A DNA stretch of 64,000 nucleotides from positions 1,105,001-1,169,000 of the forward strand of contig NZ_CP016268.1 in NCBI RefSeq assembly GCF_001677435.1. The letters run 5' to 3'. Both the position numbers and the translations under genes were made by a program. Positions 37,148-50,750 of the stretch are shown in pieces. The stretch is from Woeseia oceani (lineage in GTDB: Bacteria; Pseudomonadota; Gammaproteobacteria; Steroidobacterales; Woeseiaceae). Below the pieces are notes generated by a model, which worked only from the letters and a program-made list of their open reading frames with translations, had not been told where the DNA came from and ran no database searches. Position 1 is the first letter of the stretch. Every line of letters begins with the position of its first letter.

Positions 37148-37334
37148 TTCGTGTCTGCCTCTTTTGCAGATACAGCAAGTGTGAGTAAAGCAGCCGCGTA
37201 AGCGCGACTGTCAGGTAAGACCGCGGCTGCCGGTGTGCAGTAGTTTGACCAACTTTGAAATTTGGAAGTGACTGGCCGTGAAGGCGCCAGGACGGCAAAA
37301 GCCAGCTACTTCCTTTAGTTAAGGGTAACCTCGA

Positions 37335-40300
37335 ATGGCCTATTCATTCACTGAGAAAAAGCGCATCCGCAAGGACTTCGGCAAACGGCCCACGATTCTG
37401 AATGTGCCGTACCTGTTGTCGATCCAGCTGGATTCTTACGCGAAATTCCTGCAGGTGGACTGCGAAGTGGATCAGCGTCTGGACGCTGGTTTGCATGCGG
37501 CTTTCCAGACGGTGTTTCCGATTGTCAGCTACTCAGGCAATGCGGCGCTGGAATACGTGAGTTATCGCCTTGGCGATCCGGTATTCGACGTCAAGGAATG
37601 CCAGATGCGCGGCCTGACGTACGCAGCTCCGATTCGAGTGAAAGTTCGACTGGTTATTTATGATAAGGAAGCGAGTGGCACACCGAAGCCGGTGAAAGAC
37701 ATTCGTGAGCAGGAAGTGTATCTCGGCGAAATGCCGTTGATGACCGATCACGGTACTTTCGTGATCAACGGTACCGAGCGCGTTATTGTTTCGCAGCTGC
37801 ACCGTTCTCCCGGCGTGTTTTTTGATCACGACAAGGGCAAGACACACTCTTCGGGCAAGCTGTTGTTCTCGGCCCGGATCATTCCATACCGTGGTTCCTG
37901 GCTCGATTTCGAATTCGATCCGAAAGACAGCGTGTTCGCTCGTATTGACCGTCGCCGCAAACTGCCGGTTACGATCATCATGCGCGCGCTTGGCTTGTCG
38001 AACGAAGAAATGCTGGACCTGTTCTTCGATACCAACGACTTCTACCTCTCCGATAAAGAAATTCGCATGGGCCTCGTGCCCGAGCGTCTGCGTGGTGAAA
38101 CCGCGATTTTCGATATCAAGCTGGGTCGCAAGCTGATCGTTGAAGAAGGTCGCCGCATTACCGCGAAGCACGTTCGCGAAATGGAAAATTCCAAAGTTAC
38201 GGATCTGGTCGTGCCGCCCGAGTACCTTGAAGGCAAGGTGCTGGCACACGACGTGGTCGATACGGAAACCGGCGAATTGCTGGCTGCCGCCAATGACGAC
38301 CTGACACCGGAACTGATTGAGGCATTGATTGCCGCGGGCATCGAGCACATTCGCACGTTGTACGTGAACGACCTTGATCACGGCGCCTATATTTCAAACA
38401 CGCTGAAAATTGATCCATCAACCACTCGCCTTGAAGCGCTGGTTGAGATTTATCGCATGATGCGTCCGGGCGAGCCGCCGACCAAGGAAGCCGCCGAGAA
38501 CCTGTTCCAAAACCTGTTCTTCAATGCCGATCGCTACGACCTGTCGTCAGTCGGTCGTATGAAGTTCAATCGCCGTGTCGGCCGGGATACCTCGGAAGGC
38601 AGTGGTGTGCTGGACAAGGACGATATCCTCGATGTGTTGAAAACGCTGGTCGATATTCGTAACGGCCATGGCAGCGTCGATGATATCGATCACCTTGGCA
38701 ACCGCCGTGTACGCAGTGTCGGTGAGATGGCGGAGAATGCCTTCCGCGTCGGACTCGTTCGCGTAGAGCGGGCGGTCAAGGAACGCCTTACCCAGGCTGA
38801 AACGGAAGGCCTGATGCCGCAGGAAATGATTAACGCGAAGCCCGTTGCGGCAGCCGTTAAAGAGTTTTTCGGTTCCAGCCAGTTGTCGCAGTTCATGGAT
38901 CAGAACAACCCGTTGTCGGAAGTCACTCACAAACGCCGTGTCTCGGCGCTTGGGCCGGGTGGTTTGACGCGCGAACGTGCGGGCTTCGAGGTGCGCGACG
39001 TGCACCCGACTCATTACGGCCGTGTGTGCCCGATTGAAACGCCGGAAGGCCCGAATATTGGTCTGATCAACTCGCTGGCCGTTTACGCGCGTACCAACGA
39101 TTACGGCTTCCTCGAAACGCCTTACCGCAAAGTTAAAGACGGCAGCGCGACGACGGATATCGAATACCTGTCCGCAATCGAAGAAAGTAACTTCGTGATT
39201 GCCCAGGCAAATGCCGAGCTCGACGACAAAGGGCGTTTCACGGAAGAGCTGGTTTCCGTTCGTCATCAGAATGAATTCTCGCTCGCGAATCCGTCGACTA
39301 TCGAATACATGGACGTCAGCCCGCGGCAGATCGTCTCGGTAGCAGCCTCGCTGATTCCGTTCCTTGAGCACGATGACGCCAACCGGGCATTGATGGGCTC
39401 TAACATGCAACGCCAGGCTGTGCCGACACTGCGCTCTGAAGCGCCGCTGGTTGGTACCGGCATGGAGCGTGCGGTTGCGGTGGACTCCGGTGTGACGGTA
39501 GTCGCTAAACGTGGCGGTATCGTTGATTCGGTTGACGCCTCACGCATCGTCGTACGGGTTAACGATGACGAGGCCGGCGCGTTTGAATCCGGTGTCGACA
39601 TTTACAATCTGACGAAATACACGCGTTCCAACCAGAACACGTGTATCAACCAGCGGCCGCTGGTTGGCGCCGGCAACAAGATTGCCGCCGGGGACGTTTT
39701 GGCTGACGGTCCGTCAACCAATCTCGGCGAACTGGCGCTCGGTCAGAACCTGCTGGTCGCGTTTATGCCCTGGAACGGCTACAACTTCGAGGATTCCATC
39801 CTTATCTCGGAGCGTGTGGTTCAGGAAGACCGTTTCACGACAATCCACATTGAAGAGCTGTCTTGTGTTGCGCGTGACACGAAGCTTGGCTCGGAAGATA
39901 TTACGGCGGATATTCCGAACGTCGGCGATGCGGCACTTGCCAAGCTTGACGAGTCGGGTATCGCGTATATCGGTGCCGAGGTGAAGTCTGGGGACATCCT
40001 GGTAGGTAAGGTAACGCCGAAGGGCGAAACCCAGCTGACTCCGGAAGAGAAGTTGCTGCGTGCCATCTTCGGCGAGAAAGCTTCCGACGTTAAAGACACG
40101 TCGTTGCGCGTTCCGCCGGGTATGGACGGCACGGTTATCGACGTACGCGTCTTTACCCGTGACGGTGTCGACAAGGACGCACGTGCTCTGTCAATCGAAA
40201 AGTCCGAGCTCGAGAGCGTTCGCAAGGATCTCGACGATACGCTGCGCATCCTCGAAGAGGATATTTACCAGCGCGTCGAGCGAATGATCACTGGCAAGGT

Positions 40301-41414
40301 CGCCCAAGGTGGACCGAACAAACTGGCCGCTGGCAGCAAGATAACCAAAGCCTATCTCGACGAAATACCGCGCGAGCAGTGGTTCGAGGTTCGGCTGAAG
40401 AATGACGAAGCCAACGAGCAGCTCGAACGTTACGCGGAACGCCTGAAAACACAGGCGGCAGAGTTTGACCGCCGCTATGACGAGAAGAAGGCGAAAATCA
40501 CGGCGGGCGACGATCTGGCGCCGGGCGTGCTGAAAATGGTCAAGGTCTATCTGGCCGTGAAACGGCGTATTCAGCCGGGTGACAAAATGGCTGGTCGTCA
40601 CGGTAACAAGGGTGTGATTTCGACCATCGTTCCGGTGGAGGACATGCCGTATTCGAAGGACGGCACGCCGGTCGATATCGTGCTGAACCCGCTGGGCGTA
40701 CCGTCACGCATGAACGTCGGACAGGTATTGGAGACGCATCTTGGCTGGGCGGCAAAAGGCCTCGGCAACAAGATCAGTCGCATGCTGCGCGCGCAGGAGT
40801 CGATCGTGAAGCTGCGCGGCTTCCTGGATGATATCTACAACAAGATCGGTGGCCGCAACGAAGACCTCGATTCGTTCTCCGACGACGAGATCATGGAGTT
40901 GTGTCGCAACCTGACCAGCGGTGTACCAACCGCAACGCCGGTATTCGACGGTGCCAATGAAGAAGAGATCAAACAGCTTCTGGCGCTGGCGGACTTGCCG
41001 GAGACCGGACAGACGCGCCTGATCGACGGTCGAACAGGTAACTCGTTCGATCGTGAGACCACGGTGGGTTACATGTACATGCTCAAACTCAACCACTTGG
41101 TGGATGACAAGATGCATGCGCGCTCCACTGGCCCGTACAGCCTCGTTACTCAGCAACCGCTGGGTGGTAAAGCGCAGTTCGGTGGCCAGCGCTTCGGTGA
41201 GATGGAGGTCTGGGCACTCGAAGCCTACGGCGCCGCCTACACCCTGCAGGAGATGCTGACCGTCAAGTCCGATGACGTGCAGGGCCGTACCAAGATGTAC
41301 AAAAACATCGTTGACGGTGAGCACGAAATGGATGCCGGCATGCCTGAGTCCTTTAACGTACTGGTTAAAGAGATTCGCTCGCTGGGAATCAACATTGAAC
41401 TGGAAACAGACTAA
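37335..41414 (+). CDS. rpoB: RNA polymerase beta subunit
   Basis: The protein has 1359 residues (1342 in Escherichia coli). All catalytic-core regions are recognisable. The rifampicin pocket reads [16 protein letters not shown] and [14 protein letters not shown], i.e. the susceptible forms at the positions equal to E. coli Asp516, His526 and Ser531. The C-terminal [19 protein letters not shown] and the clamp region are intact. Its stop overlaps the rpoC start by one base (TAATG). Confidence 0.99.
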   Translation: MAYSFTEKKRIRKDFGKRPTILNVPYLLSIQLDSYAKFLQVDCEVDQRLDAGLHAAFQTVFPIVSYSGNAALEYVSYRLGDPVFDVKECQMRGLTYAAPIRVKVRLVIYDKEASGTPKPVKDIREQEVYLGEMPLMTDHGTFVINGTERVIVSQLHRSPGVFFDHDKGKTHSSGKLLFSARIIPYRGSWLDFEFDPKDSVFARIDRRRKLPVTIIMRALGLSNEEMLDLFFDTNDFYLSDKEIRMGLVPERLRGETAIFDIKLGRKLIVEEGRRITAKHVREMENSKVTDLVVPPEYLEGKVLAHDVVDTETGELLAAANDDLTPELIEALIAAGIEHIRTLYVNDLDHGAYISNTLKIDPSTTRLEALVEIYRMMRPGEPPTKEAAENLFQNLFFNADRYDLSSVGRMKFNRRVGRDTSEGSGVLDKDDILDVLKTLVDIRNGHGSVDDIDHLGNRRVRSVGEMAENAFRVGLVRVERAVKERLTQAETEGLMPQEMINAKPVAAAVKEFFGSSQLSQFMDQNNPLSEVTHKRRVSALGPGGLTRERAGFEVRDVHPTHYGRVCPIETPEGPNIGLINSLAVYARTNDYGFLETPYRKVKDGSATTDIEYLSAIEESNFVIAQANAELDDKGRFTEELVSVRHQNEFSLANPSTIEYMDVSPRQIVSVAASLIPFLEHDDANRALMGSNMQRQAVPTLRSEAPLVGTGMERAVAVDSGVTVVAKRGGIVDSVDASRIVVRVNDDEAGAFESGVDIYNLTKYTRSNQNTCINQRPLVGAGNKIAAGDVLADGPSTNLGELALGQNLLVAFMPWNGYNFEDSILISERVVQEDRFTTIHIEELSCVARDTKLGSEDITADIPNVGDAALAKLDESGIAYIGAEVKSGDILVGKVTPKGETQLTPEEKLLRAIFGEKASDVKDTSLRVPPGMDGTVIDVRVFTRDGVDKDARALSIEKSELESVRKDLDDTLRILEEDIYQRVERMITGKVAQGGPNKLAAGSKITKAYLDEIPREQWFEVRLKNDEANEQLERYAERLKTQAAEFDRRYDEKKAKITAGDDLAPGVLKMVKVYLAVKRRIQPGDKMAGRHGNKGVISTIVPVEDMPYSKDGTPVDIVLNPLGVPSRMNVGQVLETHLGWAAKGLGNKISRMLRAQESIVKLRGFLDDIYNKIGGRNEDLDSFSDDEIMELCRNLTSGVPTATPVFDGANEEEIKQLLALADLPETGQTRLIDGRTGNSFDRETTVGYMYMLKLNHLVDDKMHARSTGPYSLVTQQPLGGKAQFGGQRFGEMEVWALEAYGAAYTLQEMLTVKSDDVQGRTKMYKNIVDGEHEMDAGMPESFNVLVKEIRSLGINIELETD

Positions 41415-44400
41415 TGAAAGATCTTCTGAAGCTTTTCAAGTACCAGAATCCCGTCGACGATTTCGATGCCATTCGCATCGGCCTCGCATCGCCGGACATG
41501 ATTCGTTCCTGGTCTTTTGGCGAAGTCAAAAAACCGGAAACGATCAACTACCGCACCTTTAAACCGGAGCGTGATGGTCTGTTCTGCGCGAAAATCTTTG
41601 GCCCGATCAAAGATTACGAATGCCTGTGCGGCAAGTACAAGCGTCTGAAGCACCGCGGTGTGGTCTGTGAGAAGTGTGGCGTTGAAGTCACCCAGACCAA
41701 AGTACGTCGTGAGCGTATGGCGCACATTGACCTGGCGAGCCCTGTTGCGCACATCTGGTTCCTGAAGTCACTGCCGTCACGTATTGGCCTCATGCTGGAC
41801 ATGACCCTGCGCGAGATTGAGCGGGTTCTGTATTTCGAAGCCTTTGTGGTGATCGAGCCGGGCATGACGCCGCTGGAGCGCGGCCAGCTCATGACCGACG
41901 AAATGTACCTCGATGCCATCGAGCAGTACGGCGACGAATTCGATGCCCGTATGGGTGCCGAGGCTGTTCGCGAGATGCTGATGACCATCGACCTGCAGCG
42001 CGAGATGTTGCAGGTTCGTGAGGACATGGGTGCGACCCGTTCCGAGACCAAGATCAAGCGACTGTCGAAACGACTGAAGCTGATCGAATCGTTCATCGAA
42101 TCCGGTAACAAGCCGGAATGGATGGTCCTGACGGTATTGCCGGTCCTGCCGCCCGATCTGCGCCCGCTGGTGCCGCTCGACGGTGGTCGTTTCGCGACCT
42201 CGGATCTGAACGATCTGTACCGCCGCGTGATCAACCGCAACAACCGTTTGCGTCGCCTGCTGGAACTCAATGCGCCGGACATCATCGTGCGCAACGAGAA
42301 GCGCATGCTGCAGGAGTCGGTTGACGCCCTGCTCGATAACGGCCGTCGCGGTCGTGCCATCACCGGCACGAACAAGCGTCCGCTCAAATCACTGGCAGAC
42401 ATGATCAAAGGCAAGCAGGGTCGTTTCCGTCAGAACCTGCTCGGCAAGCGTGTTGACTACTCCGGCCGTTCGGTCATCGTGGTCGGCCCGACGCTGCGTC
42501 TGCACCAGTGCGGCCTGCCGAAGAAAATGGCACTCGAGCTTTTCAAGCCGTTCATTTTCTCCAAGCTGCAATTGCGTGGCGAAGCTACGACCATCAAAGC
42601 GGCGAAGCGTCTTGTAGAGCGTGAAGGTCCGGAAGTCTGGGACATCCTCGAGGAAGTGATCCGCGAGCACCCGGTCATGTTGAACCGTGCGCCGACGCTG
42701 CATCGTCTTGGTATTCAGGCGTTCGAGCCGGTTCTGATTGAGGGTAAAGCGATCCAGCTGCACCCGCTCGTCTGTACCGCATTCAACGCTGACTTCGACG
42801 GCGACCAGATGGCTGTTCACGTACCGTTGTCCATTGAAGCGCAGCTTGAAGCACGCGCTCTGATGATGGCGTCGAACAACATTCTGTCACCGGCCAACGG
42901 CGATCCGATCATCGTGCCATCGCAGGACGTTGTACTGGGTCTGTATTACATGACCCGCAACAAAGTGAACGCGAAAGGCGAGGGCATGTTGTTCTCGGAT
43001 GTTGACGAAGCCCGTCGCGCTTATGAGAACGGTGTCGTCGAACTGCAGGCACGGGTCAAAGTACGCGTTCCGATGCACGAGCTGGACAGTGAGGGCGAGG
43101 TGGCCTCGCGGGTTGAGGTTGTTGAAACCACGGTTGGTCGTGCTTTGTTGTCGACGCTGTTGCCGAAAGGCTTGTCTTTCGATGTCATCAATCGTGACAT
43201 GACGAAGAAAGCGATCTCCAACACGATCAACGCTTGCTACCGCAACCTCGGCCTGAAAAAGACCGTCGTGTTTGCCGACCGCCTGATGTACACGGGTTTC
43301 CGCTTCGCAACGATCGCGGGCATTTCCATCGGCGTGAACGACATGGTCGTGCCGGAAACCAAAGAGTCGATTCTGGCTGGCGCTGAAGCCGAAGTGAAAG
43401 AGATTCAGGATCAATATTCGTCCGGTCTCGTTACTGAAGGCGAGCGCTACAACAAAGTCGTCGATATCTGGTCGCGCACCAATGATCAGATTGCCAAGGC
43501 GATGATGGACAAGCTCGGCTCGGAAACAGTCATCGACTCCAAAGGTGTCGAGGTTGATCAGGAATCGTTCAACTCGATCTACATGATGGCCGACTCCGGT
43601 GCTCGTGGTTCTGCTGCGCAGATTCGTCAGCTCGCCGGTATGCGAGGCCTGATGGCCAAGCCGGATGGCTCGATCATCGAAACCCCCATTACGGCTAACT
43701 TCCGCGAAGGTCTGGACGTACTGCAGTACTTCATCTCGACTCACGGTGCTCGTAAGGGTCTGGCTGATACCGCGCTGAAAACCGCAAACTCGGGTTACCT
43801 CACTCGCCGTCTGGTCGACGTAGCGCAGGATCTTGTGGTGACCGAGGTTGATTGCGGAACGCAGCAAGGCGTTTCCATGTCACCGCTGGTTGAAGGTGGC
43901 GACGTTGTCGAGCCATTGCGCGAACGCGTACTGGGTCGTGTGGTTGCCCAGGCGGTGCTCATTCCGGGTACGGACAAGGTTGCTTTTGATGCTGGCACGA
44001 TGCTGGACGAAGCTGCCGTATCGCGCCTCGAAGACCTGTCGATCGATCAGGTATGGGTGCGTTCGCCGATTACCTGTGAGATTCGCTACGGCGTTTGTGC
44101 CCAGTGCTACGGTCGCGACCTGGCGCGCGGTACCCGCATCAACATCGGTGAGGCTGTCGGCGTTATTGCGGCACAGTCTATCGGTGAGCCGGGCACGCAG
44201 TTGACGATGCGTACCTTCCATATCGGTGGTGCGGCGTCTCGTTCTGCAGCGGTCAACTCGATCGAAATCAAGAACAACGGCATCGTCAAGCTCAACAACA
44301 TCAAGACCGTCGTGAACAAGGACAGTCACCTGGTGGCTGTATCGCGGTCCGGTGAAATATCGGTCATTAATGAACATGGACGTGAGCGTGAGCGGTACAA

Positions 44401-45670
44401 GGTGCCGTACGGCGCAACCATCACGGCGCAGGACGGCGACAAGGTCAGTCAGGGCCAGGTTGTGGCCAACTGGGATCCGCATACTCACCCGGTTGTCACC
44501 GAGGTGTCGGGTTATCTGCACTTTGAAGACTTCGAAGACGGCATCACGGTTAGCGAACAGATCGATGAATTCACCGGTCTGACCAGCATCGTTGTGCTTG
44601 ACCCGAAAGCGCGCGGTGGCAGTGGTAAGGACTTGCGTCCTGTCGCCAAGCTGGTCGACTCGGAAGGTGTTGAGCTTTGCTTTGCGAACACGGATATCCC
44701 GGCGGTCTACGCATTGCCGGCCGGCGCAATTATCTCGATGTCAGACGGCGCCGAGGTTCAGGTCGGTGACGTTATTGCCCGTATCCCGCAGGCTTCTTCG
44801 AAGACCCGCGATATCACCGGTGGTTTGCCGCGTGTTGCCGACTTGTTCGAAGCCAGAAAGCCGAAAGAGCCGGCAATCATGGCGGAGTACTCGGGTACGG
44901 TCAGCTTCGGCAAGGAAACCAAAGGCAAGCGTCGTCTCGTCATTACGGACGAAGCGGGTGATAGCCATGAGGAGCTGATTCCGAAGTGGCGCCATCTGAA
45001 CGTGTTCGAGGGTGAGCAGGTCGCGGCCGGTGAAGTGATCGCCGACGGTGAACCGAACCCGCATGACATTCTCAGACTGCGTGGCGTTGAAGAGCTGTCC
45101 GATTACCTCGTCCGCGAGATTCAGGACGTTTACCGGCTGCAGGGCGTGAAGATCAACGACAAGCACATCGAGGTGATTATTCGCCAGATGCTGAGAAAAG
45201 TGCTGGTGGTCGATCCAGGCGAAAGTACCTTCCTGCGCGCCGAACAGCTCGACAAGGCGCGTGCCCTGGAAGTTCAGGAGCAGCTGGCTGCGCAAAACAA
45301 GGACAACCTGACCTACGAGCCGATGTTGCTGGGTATTACCAAGGCATCGCTGGCGACCGAATCCTTTATTTCCGCTGCATCGTTCCAGGAAACGACCCGC
45401 GTGCTCACAGAAGCCGCCGTTCGGGGCCTGAAGGACGATCTGCGCGGCCTGAAGGAAAACGTCATCGTCGGTCGCTTGATACCGGCCGGTACCGGTTTTG
45501 CGCACCACGCCGAACGGCGCCGGACGCGCGAACAGGATTTCGCCGACCAGTTGAAAGAGCTTGAGGACAAGGGCGTGGCAGCGGTTGCAGAGGCCGCAGC
45601 GGCAGCAGAAGCCGATGCCGATGCCAATGAGAGTGAGGCGGCGTCCGAGGAAACCTCGGCAGCCGAATAG
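41414..45670 (+). CDS. rpoC: RNA polymerase beta' subunit
   Basis: The protein has 1418 residues (1407 in Escherichia coli). The catalytic [15 protein letters not shown] loop that holds the active-site magnesium is present, as are the two zinc sites (CLCGKYK...CEKCG near 70-90 and [11 protein letters not shown] near 890-900) and the bridge-helix and trigger-loop segments. The last 30 or so residues form an extra Ala/Glu-rich acidic tail not found in the E. coli protein. It is translated with rpoB through the one-base overlap. A GC-rich hairpin follows. Confidence 0.99.
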   Translation: MKDLLKLFKYQNPVDDFDAIRIGLASPDMIRSWSFGEVKKPETINYRTFKPERDGLFCAKIFGPIKDYECLCGKYKRLKHRGVVCEKCGVEVTQTKVRRERMAHIDLASPVAHIWFLKSLPSRIGLMLDMTLREIERVLYFEAFVVIEPGMTPLERGQLMTDEMYLDAIEQYGDEFDARMGAEAVREMLMTIDLQREMLQVREDMGATRSETKIKRLSKRLKLIESFIESGNKPEWMVLTVLPVLPPDLRPLVPLDGGRFATSDLNDLYRRVINRNNRLRRLLELNAPDIIVRNEKRMLQESVDALLDNGRRGRAITGTNKRPLKSLADMIKGKQGRFRQNLLGKRVDYSGRSVIVVGPTLRLHQCGLPKKMALELFKPFIFSKLQLRGEATTIKAAKRLVEREGPEVWDILEEVIREHPVMLNRAPTLHRLGIQAFEPVLIEGKAIQLHPLVCTAFNADFDGDQMAVHVPLSIEAQLEARALMMASNNILSPANGDPIIVPSQDVVLGLYYMTRNKVNAKGEGMLFSDVDEARRAYENGVVELQARVKVRVPMHELDSEGEVASRVEVVETTVGRALLSTLLPKGLSFDVINRDMTKKAISNTINACYRNLGLKKTVVFADRLMYTGFRFATIAGISIGVNDMVVPETKESILAGAEAEVKEIQDQYSSGLVTEGERYNKVVDIWSRTNDQIAKAMMDKLGSETVIDSKGVEVDQESFNSIYMMADSGARGSAAQIRQLAGMRGLMAKPDGSIIETPITANFREGLDVLQYFISTHGARKGLADTALKTANSGYLTRRLVDVAQDLVVTEVDCGTQQGVSMSPLVEGGDVVEPLRERVLGRVVAQAVLIPGTDKVAFDAGTMLDEAAVSRLEDLSIDQVWVRSPITCEIRYGVCAQCYGRDLARGTRINIGEAVGVIAAQSIGEPGTQLTMRTFHIGGAASRSAAVNSIEIKNNGIVKLNNIKTVVNKDSHLVAVSRSGEISVINEHGRERERYKVPYGATITAQDGDKVSQGQVVANWDPHTHPVVTEVSGYLHFEDFEDGITVSEQIDEFTGLTSIVVLDPKARGGSGKDLRPVAKLVDSEGVELCFANTDIPAVYALPAGAIISMSDGAEVQVGDVIARIPQASSKTRDITGGLPRVADLFEARKPKEPAIMAEYSGTVSFGKETKGKRRLVITDEAGDSHEELIPKWRHLNVFEGEQVAAGEVIADGEPNPHDILRLRGVEELSDYLVREIQDVYRLQGVKINDKHIEVIIRQMLRKVLVVDPGESTFLRAEQLDKARALEVQEQLAAQNKDNLTYEPMLLGITKASLATESFISAASFQETTRVLTEAAVRGLKDDLRGLKENVIVGRLIPAGTGFAHHAERRRTREQDFADQLKELEDKGVAAVAEAAAAAEADADANESEAASEETSAAE

Positions 45671-45681
45671 CGGGACTGTGT

Positions 45682-45718
45682 GCGGCCTGCCGGCAGCGGA
45701 GCGCTGTCGGCAGGCCGC
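45682..45718 (+). terminator. Hairpin after rpoC, probable weak or Rho-assisted terminator
   Basis: A nearly perfect 16-base-pair stem begins GCGGCCTGCCG and returns as CGGCAGGCCGC around a GAG loop, 12 bases after the rpoC stop. There is no T-run: the next six bases are the -35 box of the rpsL promoter. Termination is therefore uncertain. Confidence 0.5.
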
Positions 45719-45748
45719 TTGACACCTGCTCGCGGGCATCAATACAAT
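45719..45748 (+). promoter_or_regulatory. Strong sigma-70 promoter of the str operon
   Basis: A perfect -35 box TTGACA (45719-45724) and a near-consensus -10 box TACAAT (45743-45748) are 18 bases apart. It sits right behind the rpoC hairpin and about 200 bases before rpsL. Confidence 0.8.
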
Positions 45749-45766
45749 GCCCGCCCTTACTCAAAC

Positions 45767-45787
45767 GGGCCCGCTGCCGGCGGGCCC
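45767..45787 (+). promoter_or_regulatory. Leader hairpin in the rpsL 5' region
   Basis: A perfect eight-base-pair GC stem GGGCCCGC/GCGGGCCC with a TGCCG loop begins about 12 bases after the expected transcription start. It may protect the mRNA 5' end or act as a pause. No T-run follows. The rest of the roughly 200-base leader shows no separate gene. Confidence 0.45.
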
Positions 45788-45952
45788 TATGTTTACGGGC
45801 GTGAACGGCGCAAGATCCTGATCTGTTTGGGGTTCGGCGCGACCACGCCGGCCTTGCAGGCCGCCGCGCAACAGGGCGGGCTGCGGGTTGTTGTGCGTGA
45901 AACGGCACATGAAGACTATCTTTTAATAGACGACAGAGAAGAGACAAGGCCT

Positions 45953-46327
45953 ATGGCCACTACAAATCAACTAGTTCGCAACCCGCGTTCGGTCAAAGCG
46001 GCAAAAAGCGGTGTACCTGCGCTTGAGGGCTGTCCTCAGAAGCGCGGCGTCTGTACCCGTGTTTACACCACGACGCCGAAGAAACCTAACTCGGCCATGC
46101 GCAAAGTGGCTCGTGTCCGCCTGACCAATGGCTTCGAAGTCACCAGTTACATCGGTGGTGAGGGCCATAACCTGCAAGAGCACTCGGTTGTGCTGATTCG
46201 CGGCGGTCGTGTGAAAGACTTGCCGGGTGTGCGTTATCACACCGTGCGCGGCACGCTCGATTGCGCTGGCGTTGGCGATCGTCGCCAGGGCCGCTCCAAG
46301 TACGGTGCGAAGCGGCCCAAGTCGTAG
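45953..46327 (+). CDS. rpsL: 30S ribosomal protein S12
   Basis: The 124-residue decoding-centre protein is the same length as in Escherichia coli. TPKKPNS includes Lys43 and [12 protein letters not shown] includes Lys88, the streptomycin-sensitive forms. The reading frame is open for 270 bases upstream without a stop, but the start at 45953 matches the family N-terminus ([12 protein letters not shown]). It is the first gene of the str group rpsL-rpsG-fusA-tuf. Confidence 0.99.
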   Translation: MATTNQLVRNPRSVKAAKSGVPALEGCPQKRGVCTRVYTTTPKKPNSAMRKVARVRLTNGFEVTSYIGGEGHNLQEHSVVLIRGGRVKDLPGVRYHTVRGTLDCAGVGDRRQGRSKYGAKRPKS

Positions 46328-46914
<587 letters not shown>

Positions 46915-46951
46915 TCGCTGACCCGTATCTGTCTTTTCCAGGTTTATTCCC

Positions 46952-49045
46952 GTGCCCCGCACAACTCCTATCGATCGTTATCGCAACATCGGCATCATGG
47001 CTCACATTGATGCTGGCAAGACGACTACGACCGAGCGCGTACTGTTCTATACCGGCGTATCGCACAAGATAGGTGAAGTCCATGATGGCGCGGCCGTTAT
47101 GGACTGGATGGAGCAGGAGCAGGAACGCGGTATTACGATCACCTCCGCGGCGACTACCTGCTTCTGGCAGGGCATGGACAAGCAGTTCGAGCAGCACCGC
47201 ATCAATATCATTGATACGCCGGGGCACGTTGACTTCACGATTGAGGTCGAGCGCAGCCTGCGGGTGCTGGACGGTGCCGTGACGGTGCTTTGTTCGGTGG
47301 GTGGTGTTGAGCCGCAGACGGAGACGGTCTGGCGGCAGGGTAACAAGTACCACGTGCCGCGCATGATCTTCGTCAACAAGATGGATCGTGCAGGCGCGGA
47401 TTTTCTGCGCGTAGTGAAGCAGGTTGAGACCCGACTCGGCGCCAAGCCGGTGCCGGTGCAATTGCCGATAGGCGCAGAAGAAAACTTCGAAGGTGTTATC
47501 GACCTGATCCGCATGCAGGCCATTTACTGGGATGCGGACAACATGGGCATGACCTATGAGGCGCGGGAGATTCCAGCGTCGCTGAAGGCAGCCGCCGATG
47601 AGTGGCGTGCGCGCATGGTCGAGGCGGCAGCCGAGGGCTCTGAGGCGCTGCTGGAGAAATACCTGGGCGACGGTGAGTTGTCGGACGACGAGATCCGGCA
47701 GGGGCTGCGCAGTCGCACCCTGAAAAACGAAATAGTCCCGACGCTGTGTGGTTCGGCTTTTAAGAACAAAGGCGTGCAGGCAATGCTTGATGCCGTCGTG
47801 CATTACATGCCGTCACCGGCTGACGTTCCTGCGATCACGGGCTTGCTTGAAGACGAATCGGAGGCCGAACGGCATCCCGACGACAAAGAGCCGTTTGCGG
47901 CACTGGCGTTCAAGATTGCCACCGATTCGTTTGTCGGTAACCTGACCTTCTTCCGGGTGTATTCCGGCGTGCTGAATTCAGGCGATACCATTTACAACCC
48001 GATCAAGGGCAAGAAGGAGCGCATCGGCCGAATTTTGCAGATGCACTCAAACGATCGGCAGGAGATCAAGGAAGTGCGGGCTGGAGACATCGCCGCTGCC
48101 GTTGGTCTGAAAGACGTTACCACCGGCGACACGCTGACCGATCCGAAAGCGATCATCACGCTTGAACGCATGGAGTTCCCGGAACCGGTGATCTCCGTCG
48201 CGGTTGAGCCGCGCACCACGGTCGATCAGGAAAAAATGGGCGTGGCGCTGCAAAAGCTGGCCAAAGAGGATCCGTCTTTTCGGGTCCACACCGACGATGA
48301 ATCGGGCCAGACGATTATTTCCGGCATGGGCGAGCTGCACCTCGACATCATCGTTGATCGGATGAAGCGCGAGTTCAAGGTAGAGGCCAATGTCGGCAAG
48401 CCGCAGGTGGCTTACCGCGAAACGATTCGCAAGACGGTCGAGCAGGAAGGTAAGTTTGTGCGCCAGTCTGGCGGTCGCGGCCAGTACGGCCACGTATTTC
48501 TGCGCATCGAGCCGCAGGAAGCCGGTGCCGGCTATGAATTCGTCAATGCGATTGTTGGCGGGGTTGTGCCGCGAGAATACATTGGCGCCGTCGATAAAGG
48601 CGTGCGCGAACAAATGGAAAACGGCGTTATCGCCGGGTATCCGCTGGTGGATTGCAAAGTCACCTTGTACGACGGCTCGTATCATGACGTTGACTCCAGC
48701 GAAATGGCGTTTAAGATCGCTGGCTCCATGGGTTTCCGTGACGGCGCGCTGAAAGCAAGCCCGGTGTTGCTTGAGCCGGTCATGAAAGTCGAAGTCGTCA
48801 CGCCAGAAGACTACATGGGTGACGTTATGGGCGACCTGAACCGTCGCCGCGGTCTGCCGCAAGGCATGGATGATTCGCCGTCAGGCAAGGTCATTCGTGC
48901 CGAAGTGCCGCTGGCCGAAATGTTCGGATACGCGACCGACCTGCGCTCCATGAGTCAGGGGCGTGCTGTGTATTCCATGGAATTTGAAAAATACGCCGAG
49001 GTGCCGAATAACGTCGCCGAGTCGGTCCTTAGAAAGGCAAGTTGA
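46952..49045 (+). CDS. fusA: Elongation factor G
   Basis: This 697-residue translocation GTPase has the G1 loop [14 protein letters not shown] (17-30), [19 protein letters not shown], and domains II to V, including [15 protein letters not shown] in domain IV and the C-terminal [18 protein letters not shown]. The start is GTG at 46952, preceded by CCAGGT. It is followed by tuf after 65 bases, the classic str operon order. Confidence 0.98.
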   Translation: MPRTTPIDRYRNIGIMAHIDAGKTTTTERVLFYTGVSHKIGEVHDGAAVMDWMEQEQERGITITSAATTCFWQGMDKQFEQHRINIIDTPGHVDFTIEVERSLRVLDGAVTVLCSVGGVEPQTETVWRQGNKYHVPRMIFVNKMDRAGADFLRVVKQVETRLGAKPVPVQLPIGAEENFEGVIDLIRMQAIYWDADNMGMTYEAREIPASLKAAADEWRARMVEAAAEGSEALLEKYLGDGELSDDEIRQGLRSRTLKNEIVPTLCGSAFKNKGVQAMLDAVVHYMPSPADVPAITGLLEDESEAERHPDDKEPFAALAFKIATDSFVGNLTFFRVYSGVLNSGDTIYNPIKGKKERIGRILQMHSNDRQEIKEVRAGDIAAAVGLKDVTTGDTLTDPKAIITLERMEFPEPVISVAVEPRTTVDQEKMGVALQKLAKEDPSFRVHTDDESGQTIISGMGELHLDIIVDRMKREFKVEANVGKPQVAYRETIRKTVEQEGKFVRQSGGRGQYGHVFLRIEPQEAGAGYEFVNAIVGGVVPREYIGAVDKGVREQMENGVIAGYPLVDCKVTLYDGSYHDVDSSEMAFKIAGSMGFRDGALKASPVLLEPVMKVEVVTPEDYMGDVMGDLNRRRGLPQGMDDSPSGKVIRAEVPLAEMFGYATDLRSMSQGRAVYSMEFEKYAEVPNNVAESVLRKAS

Positions 49046-49110
49046 TTGCGCGGCGATTCGTCGTTTTGCGTTCATGAATTCAAAGAAAACTCAGGAATTG
49101 GGATTTAGTT

Positions 49111-50301
<1,191 letters not shown>

Positions 50302-50309
50302 TGCACGAA

Positions 50310-50339
50310 GGCGTCAGGCTCTGGGTAGAGCCTGACGCC
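50310..50339 (+). other. Hairpin after the second tuf gene
   Basis: A perfect 12-base-pair stem GGCGTCAGGCTC/GAGCCTGACGCC has a six-base loop. There is no T-run. It could reduce read-through to rpsJ or protect the tuf mRNA 3' end. Its sequence differs from the hairpin behind the first tuf, although position and shape are alike. Confidence 0.5.
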
Positions 50340-50435
50340 GACTGCTTTAAAGCCGGGATTGTCACCGGGCGAAGCAGAACGCAAACAACCATTTCCAACG
50401 CCGCTGGTGGCGCTGGATCAAGAGAACTTAGAGAC

Positions 50436-50750
50436 ATGGCTACTAACCAAAACATCAGAATCCGGCTGAAAGCGTTCGATCATCGCCTGATTGACAACTC
50501 GGCCCGCGAAATCGTGGACACGGCCAAGCGCACCGGCGCGACCGTCAAAGGCCCGATTCCGCTGCCCATGAAGATGGAGCGCTTCACGGTCCTGATTTCG
50601 CCGCACGTGAACAAGGACGCGCGGGATCAGTACGAGATTCGCACCCACAAGCGCTTGATGGACATCATGGATCCGACGGACAAGACCGTTGATGCGTTGA
50701 TGAAGCTTGAGCTGCCAGCGGGCGTCGACGTTCAGATAAAACTGAATTAG
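50436..50750 (+). CDS. rpsJ: 30S ribosomal protein S10
   Basis: The 104-residue protein binds the 30S head and also serves as NusE, the NusG/NusB partner in antitermination. The protein from [20 protein letters not shown] through [20 protein letters not shown] matches family length. Unlike the usual S10 operon it is not directly followed by rplC: 624 non-coding bases with a promoter intervene, so it probably belongs to the fusA-tuf transcript. Confidence 0.98.
   Translation: MATNQNIRIRLKAFDHRLIDNSAREIVDTAKRTGATVKGPIPLPMKMERFTVLISPHVNKDARDQYEIRTHKRLMDIMDPTDKTVDALMKLELPAGVDVQIKLN

Noticed and set aside
45680-45952. N-terminal extension of ribosomal protein S12
   Set aside because: The frame is open upstream by chance; it would start before or at the promoter, and S12 has a fixed 124-residue length.
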